A stretch of 9,333 nt of DNA from positions 1 through 9,333 of the forward strand of contig CAZYLK010000213.1 in the NCBI GenBank assembly GCA_964648365.1, written 5' to 3'. Shown here in pieces: positions 1-6,225 of this stretch. Origin of the DNA: SURF-32 sp964648365. GTDB taxonomy: Bacteria; Planctomycetota; Phycisphaerae; UBA1845. Made by a program: the position numbers and the translations under genes. Every line of letters starts with the position of its first letter. Position 1 is the first letter of the stretch. Under the pieces are notes generated by a model. It was not told the origin of the DNA. It did not search any database and saw only the letters and a list, made by a program, of their open reading frames with translations.

Positions 1-1
1 C

Positions 2-403
2 GGCAAAGCGGGACTCGTCGTCACCCGCGTCCGCGAGCTGGCCGCTGAGGCCGTCGCCCACGCGGACCGGCAGCGGCGCGTTGAGGCCCAGCAGGCCAGC
101 CAGGCCGCCGCCGACGCCGCCGACCGGGCCGAACTCCGCCGCAAACGCGAGGCAAACTCCCTCGCCCTGGCCGCAGTCCGCGCCGCCGTCGGTGAGGCCG
201 AGGCCGCGGCCGCCTGGACCCGGGCGAAGAACAGTGCGAACCCCATGATGCGCGCCTACCTCTCCGAAAAACGGCCCGAGGACTGCCCGCGCGACTGGGG
301 TCAGGCGATCGACCGGCGGAGATTCGACGAAACCTACGAAACCGAACTGGCAAAACTGAAGGCGGCCGATGAGACCAGACTTCATAGGCAAACCGGAACC
401 TGA
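2..403 (+). CDS. Unknown element protein A, 3' part only (paralogue of the next gene)
   Basis: An open frame enters from the left edge and stops with TGA at 401-403; its start is outside the window. The first 50 visible residues are Ala-, Arg- and Glu-rich and likely form a long helix or coiled coil. From 152 to 364 it encodes a 71-residue segment that aligns without gaps to the neighbouring gene (591-803). By hand I count about 32 identities, including ANS, AW.RA, NP..RAYL, CP and WGQA. I do not recognise the family. It overlaps the next ATG by 35 bases in another frame, which suggests translational coupling. Position directly upstream of terS hints at a phage packaging or early accessory role, but that is inference only. 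Confidence 0.7.
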   Translation, partial: GKAGLVVTRVRELAAEAVAHADRQRRVEAQQASQAAADAADRAELRRKREANSLALAAVRAAVGEAEAAAAWTRAKNSANPMMRAYLSEKRPEDCPRDWGQAIDRRRFDETYETELAKLKAADETRLHRQTGT

Positions 404-845
404 CACACTTCGGGTAATCGGCGTCGCGTACGGCGAGCCGGACCCAGACGCTCCCACATTACGGCTATCACCGGAGGCCGACAAAATGGCACGATTAAAA
501 CGCACACAGATGGAAGCCGACGCACGCCGCGAGGCCGCGGCCATGAAACAGCCCCCCCCCGCGAAGGCGCCGAAGTCGCCCGCCGACCAGGCCAACAGCT
601 ACGCCCTGAAAGCCGTGCTCGAAACCGTCAGCGACCAGGCCGCGGCTGAGGCATGGAAACGCGCCCAGGCGACGCCGAACCCGGCGCTACGAGCCTATTT
701 GGAAGGAAAAACCCCGCAATCGTGCCCCGCGATCTGGGGGCAGGCCGTCAACGGAAGCTTGTGGCGCGCCGTCCGAGACGCCAAGCTGGCCGAGCTTCGC
801 GCCATCGAGGCCGGCGCGCCGAATCAGCAATTAAAGCTGGCGTGA
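369..845 (+). CDS. Unknown element protein B (shares a 71-residue domain with protein A)
   Basis: This 158-residue protein has no function I recognise. Residues 75-145 repeat the domain of the preceding gene, with conserved ANS.AL.AV, AW.RA, NP..RAYL, CP and WGQA. The spaced Trp, Cys and Pro residues suggest a small folded domain. Residues 40-74 are charged and Pro-rich, and include a run of nine C bases (552-560) that encodes prolines. The start is uncertain. ATG 369 is preceded by a modest AAGGCGG-like site and overlaps the upstream gene. ATG 486 (Met40) has a much better GGAGG at 473-477 with 8-base spacing and would give 119 residues holding the whole shared domain. The next gene begins 38 bases after the stop. 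The pair probably arose by tandem duplication. Confidence 0.75.
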   Translation: MRPDFIGKPEPDTLRVIGVAYGEPDPDAPTLRLSPEADKMARLKRTQMEADARREAAAMKQPPPAKAPKSPADQANSYALKAVLETVSDQAAAEAWKRAQATPNPALRAYLEGKTPQSCPAIWGQAVNGSLWRAVRDAKLAELRAIEAGAPNQQLKLA

Positions 846-883
846 TTCCTAGCGCAATGAATTAAAGTCGTAGGAACCGCAAC

Positions 884-1363
884 ATGAGAGGACGACCCGC
901 GAAGCCGACAGCTCTCAAGATCGCCGCCGGCAACCCCGGCCAGCGGCGGATCCGGCCCGAACCGCAGCCGAAGAAGCCGGACCGCCCCCCCCCAGCGCCG
1001 CCCAGCTTGGACAGGTATGGCAAGGCCGAATGGCGCCGCCAGGTCCCGGAACTCCACCGCCTGGGATTGCTGACCATCGTCGACCGCACCATGCTGGAGA
1101 TATACTGCGCGGCCGTCAGCCAATGGCGAATCGCTCAAGATTGGGTGGACAAAAACGGCCAGACCATCGTCCTGCGCGAAAAGGACGGCCGCACCAAGAG
1201 CGTCATCACCGCGCCGCAGGTCGCCATCGCCCGCGCCGCCGGCCGGCAAGCCGCCGAAATCGCCGCGCAGTTCGGTTTCACGCCGGCGTCGCGCGTGCGC
1301 CTCCCCGCCGCCAAGCCGGACCAGCCGGCTGCCGGCAAGGGCCGTTTTTTCACGGCCAGTTGA
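884..1363 (+). CDS. terS: Phage terminase small subunit, P27 family
   Basis: The 159-residue product opens with MRGRPAKPTALK and then GNPGQRR, the typical N-terminus of P27-type small terminases. An EPQPKKPDRP-type proline-rich linker follows, then AEWRRQVPELHRLGLLTIVDR and LEIYCAAVSQW, all family hallmarks. In known phages this subunit recognises viral DNA and hands it to the ATPase-nuclease large subunit for packaging. Length is normal for the family, so the gene looks complete. AGGA at 872-875 lies 8 bases before the ATG and supports the start. The linker contains a run of nine Cs (985-993). No large subunit follows, which is unusual because terS and terL are normally adjacent. Either terL lies elsewhere or this element borrows a helper's. 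Confidence 0.9.
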   Translation: MRGRPAKPTALKIAAGNPGQRRIRPEPQPKKPDRPPPAPPSLDRYGKAEWRRQVPELHRLGLLTIVDRTMLEIYCAAVSQWRIAQDWVDKNGQTIVLREKDGRTKSVITAPQVAIARAAGRQAAEIAAQFGFTPASRVRLPAAKPDQPAAGKGRFFTAS

Positions 1364-1403
1364 GGCCGGCGCGGCGCCCCGAACCCGGCCGAAACCGCCG
1401 GCC
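1340..1403 (+). terminator. Tandem hairpins at the end of terS, possible terminator
   Basis: A perfect 6-bp hairpin with a T-rich 6-base loop (GGCCGT at 1340-1345, ACGGCC at 1352-1357) lies in the last codons of terS. A second inverted repeat begins immediately after the stop: GGCCGGCG at 1364-1371 and CGCCGGCC at 1396-1403, 8 bp perfect with a 24-base loop. Neither is followed by a T run, so intrinsic termination is uncertain. The position, directly before a long gene-free stretch, is what suggests a transcript end. Confidence 0.35.
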
Positions 1404-1719
1404 AGGGCGCGCTGAGGCCGCCCGCTGAGGGGCAAAAAAGGGGGTCGCGATTTTCGCAGAAAAAAAAGGGGAGTGGACCGCCGGTCTCCACGGGGGCGTT
1501 CGCGCCAAAATCCGACCCCCCCTGCCACCCCCCCTACCCCCGTGGCGCTGCCGCCAGGGCGATTTCCGGGCCGTCGGCGGGCCGGCGGGGCGGCGCCGCA
1601 TCATACCGCCCATGCGGACAGCAACTGCCCAAGACAGGCCCAAAAGACACCGTCCGAATGCTGTCGAGAGCGGGTCGTTTCAGCCTATTCCGTCCCGCAG
1701 ATCACACACGTTGGAATGG

Positions 1720-1748
1720 TTGACCGCCCGCCCCCGCGTGGTCATGAT
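1720..1748 (+). promoter_or_regulatory. Candidate sigma70-type promoter for the small ORF and integrase
   Basis: TTGACC at 1720-1725 matches five of six -35 consensus bases. CATGAT at 1743-1748 matches four of six -10 bases. The spacer is exactly 17 bases. Transcription would start near 1755 and give a leader of about 130 bases containing the inverted repeat at 1809-1873. This is the best promoter match seen in the element, but it is by eye only. Confidence 0.42.
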
Positions 1749-1808
1749 GCAACTGCTTTGAAACCGGAAACCCCCACGAACGCAGCAGACATTCGGCCGC
1801 GGTCCACA

Positions 1809-1873
1809 CGGGAGGGTGTTGGCCAGCCGCAAGGCCCCAGCCGCTCCACCGGTGCGGAAAGCGCACCCTCCCG
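1809..1873 (+). promoter_or_regulatory. Long inverted repeat, possible structured leader RNA or operator
   Basis: CGGGAGGGTG at 1809-1818 is perfectly complementary to CACCCTCCCG at 1864-1873. The 45 bases between can form two small inner hairpins (GGCC 1821-1824 with GGCC 1833-1836; CCGC 1841-1844 with GCGG 1854-1857), so the whole could fold as a three-way junction. It ends 14 bases before the likely start of the small ORF. It matches no riboswitch class I know. It could also be an operator, although arms 45 bases apart favour RNA structure. Confidence 0.4.
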
Positions 1874-1887
1874 CGCGGCCCGCCCGG

Positions 1888-2208
1888 ATGATCCCCATGA
1901 ATACAGACGCCGCCCTGCAACAGGTCTGCGACTTGGCGGACCAGGGACGCCACGCCGCGCTTGGAGAAATCCTGACGGTCGTCAGCCGGATGGGAGATCC
2001 CGCCGTCATGGCGATGCGCGACCGGCTGAGAACGCTCTCCCCGCGTGTTCCCGGTCCGACCACGCCGCCGGCGGCAAACGCCCTGATGATCGCGGAGATC
2101 GTGACGCTGCTGACCGACTGCGATCCGGCTTTCGTTGAACGTGTGTTGACGGACCTGCGCATGCAGCTTCATCCCGCCAAGCTCCGCGTCGTCGGCGATA
2201 CCTCGTAG
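1888..2208 (+). CDS. Small unknown protein upstream of the integrase
   Basis: The product is 106 residues from ATG 1888, or 103 from ATG 1897 (MNTDAALQQV). The open frame reaches back to GTG 1816, but that start sits inside the inverted repeat and has a GGGAGG touching it, which is too close to serve as a ribosome site. The protein is acidic and mostly helical by composition, with heptad-like leucine and valine spacing in DLADQGRHAALGEILTVVSR and AEIVTLLTDC. I see no helix-turn-helix, metal site or membrane segment. It lies 59 bases before the integrase on the same strand and probably shares its transcript. Excisionases and int regulators often occupy this place, but nothing in the sequence proves that role. 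Confidence 0.55.
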   Translation: MIPMNTDAALQQVCDLADQGRHAALGEILTVVSRMGDPAVMAMRDRLRTLSPRVPGPTTPPAANALMIAEIVTLLTDCDPAFVERVLTDLRMQLHPAKLRVVGDTS

Positions 2209-2267
2209 GTTCGCGCAGAGAGCCCCAACCAAATCACGAGACGCGAAGTTATGAAGGAGGATTCAAC

Positions 2268-3476
2268 ATGGCCAGCATCTTCCGCCAGCAGTACACGTCG
2301 AAGTCCGCCAACGGCACGCGAATCAAGCGGAAGTCCGCCCATTGGTATATCGGCTACACAGACGCCAGCGGCATCCGTCGGCGCGTCCGCGGCTACACGG
2401 ACCGCAAGGCAACCGAGACCCTGGCCCACCAGCTCGAATGCAAGGCTGAACGGATCCACTCCGGCCGAAGCGACGCCTTCGAGGAACAGCTTTCGCGGCC
2501 GCTTCGAGAGCATCTTGACGACTTCGAAGCGAATCTGATCGCCAAGGGCAAGACTCCCCGGTACGCCAAGCTGAAAGCCGGCCGCGCCCGTAAAGCACTG
2601 GACGGCGCCGGCATCGTGCTCTGGCGTGAGCTTTCCCCGTCGGCCGTGACCCGCTTTATCGCCACGCTGGACGGCAGCAGTGAGCGCACGCGACACTTCT
2701 ACGTCCAGAGCGTCAAGGCGTTTGCCCGTTGGCTGGTTCGCGACCGCCGCGCCCCCAGCAACCCGATGGACGGACTCGACAACGTGACCGTCACCGAAGC
2801 TGCCGAGCGGCGGGCGATGACCGACGAAGAATGCGCCTGGCTGATTGACGCCGCGACGGCCGGGCCGGACTTGCTGGGCATGTCGGGCGCTGACCGGGCG
2901 ATCCTCTATCGCGTGGCACTCGGCACCGGCTTCCGGGCAAGCGAGCTGCGCAGCCTGACGGCCGCGAGCTTCGACCTGGACGCCGACCCGCCGACCGTGA
3001 CCGTCGAGGCCGTCACGTCGAAGCGGCGCAAGCGGGACGTTCAACCGATCCGCCGCGACCTGGCCGACGCGCTGAGGCCCTACCTGGCCGGCAAGCTGCC
3101 CGGCGCCCGTGCGTTCAAGATGCCGGACAAAACCGCGAAGATGATGCGGGCCGACATGGCGGCCGGCCGAGAGGCATGGATCGGCGACGCCGCGAGCAAG
3201 CCCGACCGCAAGGCACGTGAGGCGTCCGCCTTCCTGGCCCCCGTCGATGACCGCGGCCGCGCACTCGACTTCCACGGGCTGCGCGTGACCTACGTCACGC
3301 GGCTGGTGACGTCCGGCGCGAACGTCAAGGTAGCCCAGGAACTGGCCCGACACAGCACGCCGACCCTGACACTCAGCTTCTACACGAAGCTGCAAATCAG
3401 CGACGCCGCGGCCGCGTTGGCGAGCGTCCCGGCGATCCCCGCTTGCACACGAAAAACCGCTGCCACGGCGGAATGA
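2268..3476 (+). CDS. int: Site-specific tyrosine recombinase (phage-type integrase)
   Basis: This 402-residue protein carries the complete catalytic set of the tyrosine recombinase family: Arg223 in GTGFRASELRSL, Lys252 in TSKRRKRD, His336 and Arg339 in FHGLR, His362 in LARHSTPTLT, and the nucleophile Tyr372 in FYTKL. The N-terminus (WYIGYTDASGIRRRVRGYTD, about 26-45) resembles the arm-binding domain of such integrases. Residues about 75-165 form the core-binding helical domain. The start is secure, with AAGGAGG at 2254-2260 seven bases before the ATG. It should insert and excise the element at the tRNA-Thr gene, whose 3' end lies 176 bases downstream in opposite orientation. No frameshift or missing residue is visible, so the enzyme is probably functional. 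Confidence 0.96.
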   Translation: MASIFRQQYTSKSANGTRIKRKSAHWYIGYTDASGIRRRVRGYTDRKATETLAHQLECKAERIHSGRSDAFEEQLSRPLREHLDDFEANLIAKGKTPRYAKLKAGRARKALDGAGIVLWRELSPSAVTRFIATLDGSSERTRHFYVQSVKAFARWLVRDRRAPSNPMDGLDNVTVTEAAERRAMTDEECAWLIDAATAGPDLLGMSGADRAILYRVALGTGFRASELRSLTAASFDLDADPPTVTVEAVTSKRRKRDVQPIRRDLADALRPYLAGKLPGARAFKMPDKTAKMMRADMAAGREAWIGDAASKPDRKAREASAFLAPVDDRGRALDFHGLRVTYVTRLVTSGANVKVAQELARHSTPTLTLSFYTKLQISDAAAALASVPAIPACTRKTAATAE

Positions 3477-3487
3477 GGGCGGCCCGC

Positions 3488-3543
3488 GCTTACACACCAG
3501 CTTACACATCTGGGGTGCATTTCGGTGCGGTTCGGTGCGGAAA
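3488..3543 (+). repeat. Short direct repeats in the attachment arm
   Basis: GCTTACACA occurs twice (3488-3496 and 3500-3508), 12 bases apart. It is followed by three 10-base units beginning with GGTGC (3514-3523, 3524-3533, 3534-3543); the last two share TTCGGTGCGG (3521-3530 and 3531-3540). Their place between int and the tRNA makes them candidate arm-type integrase or excisionase binding sites. An inverted repeat, GTTCGGT 3530-3536 with ACCGAAC 3551-3557, overlaps them. Confidence 0.6.
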
Positions 3544-3586
3544 CATGCGGACCGAACATCGGGCATGGCGACGGCGGCGGGAGTGC

Positions 3587-3634
3587 GAAAAAGCCTGAAA
3601 AACAAGGGAAAAACGCGGTTGGCGGGGGTGAAAA
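3587..3634 (+). promoter_or_regulatory. Helically phased A-tracts (predicted DNA bend) beside the attachment site
   Basis: GAAAAA begins at 3587, 3597 and 3608, and GAAAA at 3630, giving steps of 10, 11 and 22 bases. A-tracts repeated in phase with the helix turn curve DNA. Such a bend next to an integrase core site would help assemble the recombination complex. The sequence pattern is seen directly; the role is inferred. Confidence 0.5.
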
Positions 3635-3652
3635 GCGGCCCTAACAAATCGA

Positions 3653-3700
3653 AGCCACCGATCGGACTCGAACCGATAACCTGCGGTTTACAAAACCGCT
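3653..3700. other. Presumed attachment site (attR or attL) in the tRNA-Thr 3' half
   Basis: Elements with this layout usually recombine in the anticodon-to-3' part of the tRNA gene and rebuild the intact tRNA. The integrase lies on the 3' side of this tRNA, as expected. The crossover cannot be fixed without the other junction, which is outside the window. Confidence 0.5.
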
Positions 3701-3725
3701 GCTCTGCCAATTGAGCTACGGTGGC
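3653..3725 (-). tRNA. tRNA-Thr (anticodon TGT)
   Basis: Read on the minus strand, the sequence folds as a complete cloverleaf. The acceptor is GCCACCG paired with CGGTGGC, the D stem is GCTC/GAGC, and the anticodon stem is GCGGT/ACCGC with loop TTTGTAA, giving anticodon TGT. A five-base variable loop follows, then T stem ATCGG/CCGAT with loop TTCGAGT. The discriminator base is T, and CCA is not encoded. The 73-base length is standard. It decodes ACA and other ACN codons by wobble. The gene is intact despite the element integrated at its 3' end. Confidence 0.96.
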
Positions 3726-4027
3726 AAGTGTTTGTCGAATAACGACTTATGGAGATCGCTTTGCCGGCTGCATTCACCAGCGACCACGACTGTCTCACAT
3801 GTACCAAGGGCCGTTCTTGTACCCGAGTCGTCGCTCAATGGCCAGTGGCCGGGTCCGAGCAGCGGGTTTTCGATTTGCTGATGGCCGCGGCTGCGAAAGT
3901 CGCGTTGTCCGCCGCGGGCTGAGCGCAGGAAGGGCCTTGCGCGTGCCCCTCCAGGATCGGCTACCCTAAGCAACGGTAGCGCTGTCGGTGACTCGACCGA
4001 ACTGTTGGCCAGCGGAAGGCAAGGAAC
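3726..4027. other. Intergenic region between tRNA-Thr and the S46 gene
   Basis: About 300 bases lie between the divergent tRNA gene and the S46 gene. The open frames here are short, have no recognisable protein signature and are unlikely to be genes. A weak promoter-like pair lies near the S46 gene, and a small hairpin (GCTACC 3960-3965 with GGTAGC 3975-3980) falls in its leader. Nothing else is supported. Confidence 0.6.
3937..3967 (+). promoter_or_regulatory. Weak promoter candidate for the S46 gene
   Basis: TTGCGC at 3937-3942 and TACCCT at 3962-3967 are separated by 19 bases, about 60 bases before the start codon. Similar TTG and TA...T pairs precede the next two + strand genes, which is the main reason to list it. 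Confidence 0.25.
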
Positions 4028-6220
4028 ATGCGAAACACGCCGACACTTCAACCCATGAAGTCGATCGTCCTTCCCGGCCTTGTCTTGCTGCTGAGCCTGA
4101 CCTCAACCTCGCTTGGGCAGGAGAGCCAGGAACTCGGTCGGATGTGGACCTTCGAGAATCCACCGCTTGCTTACCTCGAAAGGGAGTATGGGTTCAAGCC
4201 GGACCAGACGTGGTTGGACTCTCTTCGGCTCGGCTCTCTGCGCCTCGGCGGCGAGGAAATCCTGTCCAACTCCGGCTCAGCCTCGTTCGTTTCACCCAGG
4301 GGTTTGATCCTGACGAACACCCGTTGCGTGCGTGATGCGGTCGCAGCGACGCTTGATGCGAACGGACCGAGTCGGACGGGAGATCCTCTGGGATTACTCA
4401 AGACCGGATTCGTCGCGGCTGCCCTGGAGCAGGAAATCCGGCTGCGATCAAGTCGCAACGAGTGGCTGACGGCGGCGCAGCTCGTCAAGATATCGAACGT
4501 CACCGATCAGGTCCACCAGGGCGTGGCGCCGACCGACGACGAGTCCCGGGCTAGAGACAAGCGTGACGCGAACAAGCGGGCGATCCTCGACGCGGCCAAC
4601 AAGGCCGATCTTGAACTCGTGCCGCAGATCGTGAGCCTTTACCAGGGCGCTGTCTTCCAGCTTTATCAATACAGGGTCTACGACGACATCCGGCTGGTGT
4701 GCATTCCGCACCTGCAAGTGGCAATCTTCGGCGGCGACCCCGACAACTTCACGTATCCGCGCTACTGTATCGACTTCGCATTCCTGCGCGCGTACGGAGA
4801 CGGCGAGCCGGTGGACACGACGAAGAATCACTTCAAGTGGAAGCCGGGCGGCGCGAAGAAGGACGAACTCGTCTTCGTGTCCGGCAGCCCCGGCACGACG
4901 AAGCGGTCGTTCACGATGGCGCAGTTGAACCTCGAGCGAGACATCAGCATCCCGGTCGAAATTGAGCGGCTCACGAACGCATTGCCCATCTTGAAAGATC
5001 CGGCGAGCGGAACCTACTCCGGGGCATTCGATCCCGAGAACCCGTCGAGGTACTGGGCCCGGATGAGGACGAGTCTCCTCGAGGTGGAAGACGGGCTGAA
5101 GGTGGCGCGCGGCCACTTGCAGGGTCTCGAGGACGCGAGGCTGATCGCGCAGAAGACCGCGGCGGAAAGAGCGTTCAAGAGCCGTGTGATGGCGGACAAG
5201 CAACTCGCGACGAAGTACGGCGATCTCTGGGAGCGGATCGCCAGCGTGGTCCATCAGCGGCGGCACCACGAGATCCGGGCGAGATTCCAAACGGCCGATT
5301 ACTCCGGCGTGCTCCGTGTCGCGGTCGATATCGTGCGCATGTGCGATCCTGCCGAAACCAGGGAACATCGCGAGCAGGCCAGGAAGACGGTCGAATACTG
5401 GGCGGGGAAAACAATCAACGCTAACTTCCACATGACTGCCTCCTGTAAGGACCACATCGTCCGTTCCCGCAGTTGGCTGTCCAGGGACGATCCCTACTTC
5501 ACGAAGGTACTCGGTGGCAGGAGCCCGGAGGAATTCGTGGGTGCGATGGAGGGTGAGCAGTCACGGCGCTCGCCGAACTGGATCGGGTACCCGGAGGCAC
5601 GCGAAGCGCTCGTCCATTCGGGTTGGAAGGCGATCCAGGAGAGCGAGGAGCCGGCGATCGTCGCCGCGCGCGAACTCGTCATCCTGATGCGGAAGAACGA
5701 GAAGCTCGGCGCGGAAATCGACGCGAAGGAGCAGGCCCTCGGTGCCGAGATGGCTCACGCATTGCTTGCGTGCTACGGCGCGATGGTCAGTTCCGATGCG
5801 ACCCAGACGCCTCGATTCACGGACGGCGTCGTCAGAGGCCTCCCCTTTAATGGCACGATCTCGCCGCACCGTACGACCTTTTACGGGCTTTACGGTCGCA
5901 ACGCGGAGTGCGACAACGCGTACCCGTTCAACCTCCCGAAGATCTGGCTCGATCGCAAGGACAAGATCGACATGACGAAGTCCGTCAACTTCGTCAGCAC
6001 CAACGACATCACGATCGGCAGCTCCGGAAGTGTCGTCGTCAACCGGGAGCTCGAAGTCGTCGGTGTGGTCGTTGACGGCAACATCGAATCACTGCACAAC
6101 GACTTCGTGTTCAACGATGTCGTGCCGCGCGCCGTCTCGGTGCACGTCGACGGAATTACGGAAGCACTGGTGAAGGTCTACGACGCCCATGCCGTCGTCA
6201 GGGAACTCGCCGGCAAATAA
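4028..6220 (+). CDS. Secreted S46-family dipeptidyl-peptidase homologue lacking the catalytic His
   Basis: The protein has 730 residues, normal for S46 (DPP7/DPP11-type) enzymes, which are periplasmic serine peptidases that remove dipeptides from peptide N-termini. A basic start and hydrophobic stretch to about residue 30 form a signal peptide, probably cut near SLG-Q. Family motifs run the full length: MWTFENPPL (39-47), SFVSPRGLILTN (86-97), FGGDPDN..YPR..IDF with the catalytic-type Asp249, FVSTNDITIGSSGS with nucleophile Ser666, and DGN.ESL (683-689). The His-His that should follow TN is replaced by Thr98-Arg99, although the following Cys100 is kept. This predicts loss of peptidase activity while the fold remains. 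GGAAGG at 4014-4019 supports the start. Met10 (4055) would also leave a good signal peptide but has no ribosome site. Confidence 0.93.
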   Translation: MRNTPTLQPMKSIVLPGLVLLLSLTSTSLGQESQELGRMWTFENPPLAYLEREYGFKPDQTWLDSLRLGSLRLGGEEILSNSGSASFVSPRGLILTNTRCVRDAVAATLDANGPSRTGDPLGLLKTGFVAAALEQEIRLRSSRNEWLTAAQLVKISNVTDQVHQGVAPTDDESRARDKRDANKRAILDAANKADLELVPQIVSLYQGAVFQLYQYRVYDDIRLVCIPHLQVAIFGGDPDNFTYPRYCIDFAFLRAYGDGEPVDTTKNHFKWKPGGAKKDELVFVSGSPGTTKRSFTMAQLNLERDISIPVEIERLTNALPILKDPASGTYSGAFDPENPSRYWARMRTSLLEVEDGLKVARGHLQGLEDARLIAQKTAAERAFKSRVMADKQLATKYGDLWERIASVVHQRRHHEIRARFQTADYSGVLRVAVDIVRMCDPAETREHREQARKTVEYWAGKTINANFHMTASCKDHIVRSRSWLSRDDPYFTKVLGGRSPEEFVGAMEGEQSRRSPNWIGYPEAREALVHSGWKAIQESEEPAIVAARELVILMRKNEKLGAEIDAKEQALGAEMAHALLACYGAMVSSDATQTPRFTDGVVRGLPFNGTISPHRTTFYGLYGRNAECDNAYPFNLPKIWLDRKDKIDMTKSVNFVSTNDITIGSSGSVVVNRELEVVGVVVDGNIESLHNDFVFNDVVPRAVSVHVDGITEALVKVYDAHAVVRELAGK

Positions 6221-6225
6221 CTGCT

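Larger units (their letters stand above)
1364..1887. other. Gene-free stretch of about 520 bases between terS and the small ORF
   Basis: I find no convincing gene here; the frames that stay open are Arg/Pro-rich and look like products of high GC. It contains A/G-rich tracts (1434-1445 and 1460-1472), a cluster of C runs (1516-1541), a promoter-like pair (1720-1748) and a long inverted repeat (1809-1873). It may be a control region for the integrase side of the element, or the site of a deletion that removed phage genes after terS. Confidence 0.6.
1..3725. mobile_element. Right end of an integrated phage or phage-satellite element at tRNA-Thr
   Basis: Visible contents are two related unknown genes, a P27-type terminase small subunit, a small unknown ORF and a tyrosine recombinase, all pointing right. 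The integrase ends about 175 bases from the 3' end of an oppositely oriented tRNA-Thr gene, the classic arrangement of an integrated element whose recombinase sits beside the tRNA attachment site. No terminase large subunit, portal, capsid or tail gene follows terS. This suggests either a satellite that redirects a helper phage's packaging or a decayed prophage. The left boundary, which should carry a copy of the tRNA 3' segment, is outside the window. The exact right boundary within the tRNA is inferred. Confidence 0.75.

Noticed and set aside
1816..1887. GTG 1816 as start of the small ORF
   Set aside because: The GGGAGG touches the start codon, and the extra 24 residues are Pro/Arg-rich and fall inside the inverted repeat. 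ATG 1888 or 1897 is more likely.
1473..2138. A 221-codon + strand frame across the gene-free stretch
   Set aside because: The translation is dominated by Arg, Pro, Gly and Ala with no pattern, overlaps the better small ORF in another frame, and lacks a ribosome site.
2169..3710. A 513-codon open frame on the minus strand across the integrase and into the tRNA gene
   Set aside because: It is antisense to an integrase with a complete catalytic set and a strong ribosome site, and its translation shows no family motifs. Long open antisense frames are common in GC-rich DNA.
3721..4051. Short frames on both strands between the tRNA and S46 genes
   Set aside because: They begin inside the tRNA or overlap the S46 start, have no ribosome site and show no protein signature.
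4316..4327. Frameshift or sequencing error as the cause of the missing S46 histidines
   Set aside because: The frame and family motifs are intact on both sides, and at least three substitutions are needed to restore His-His.
4448..5455. A 335-codon minus-strand frame inside the S46 gene
   Set aside because: It is a shadow of the S46 coding frame, with an Arg/Val/His-rich composition and no recognisable domain.
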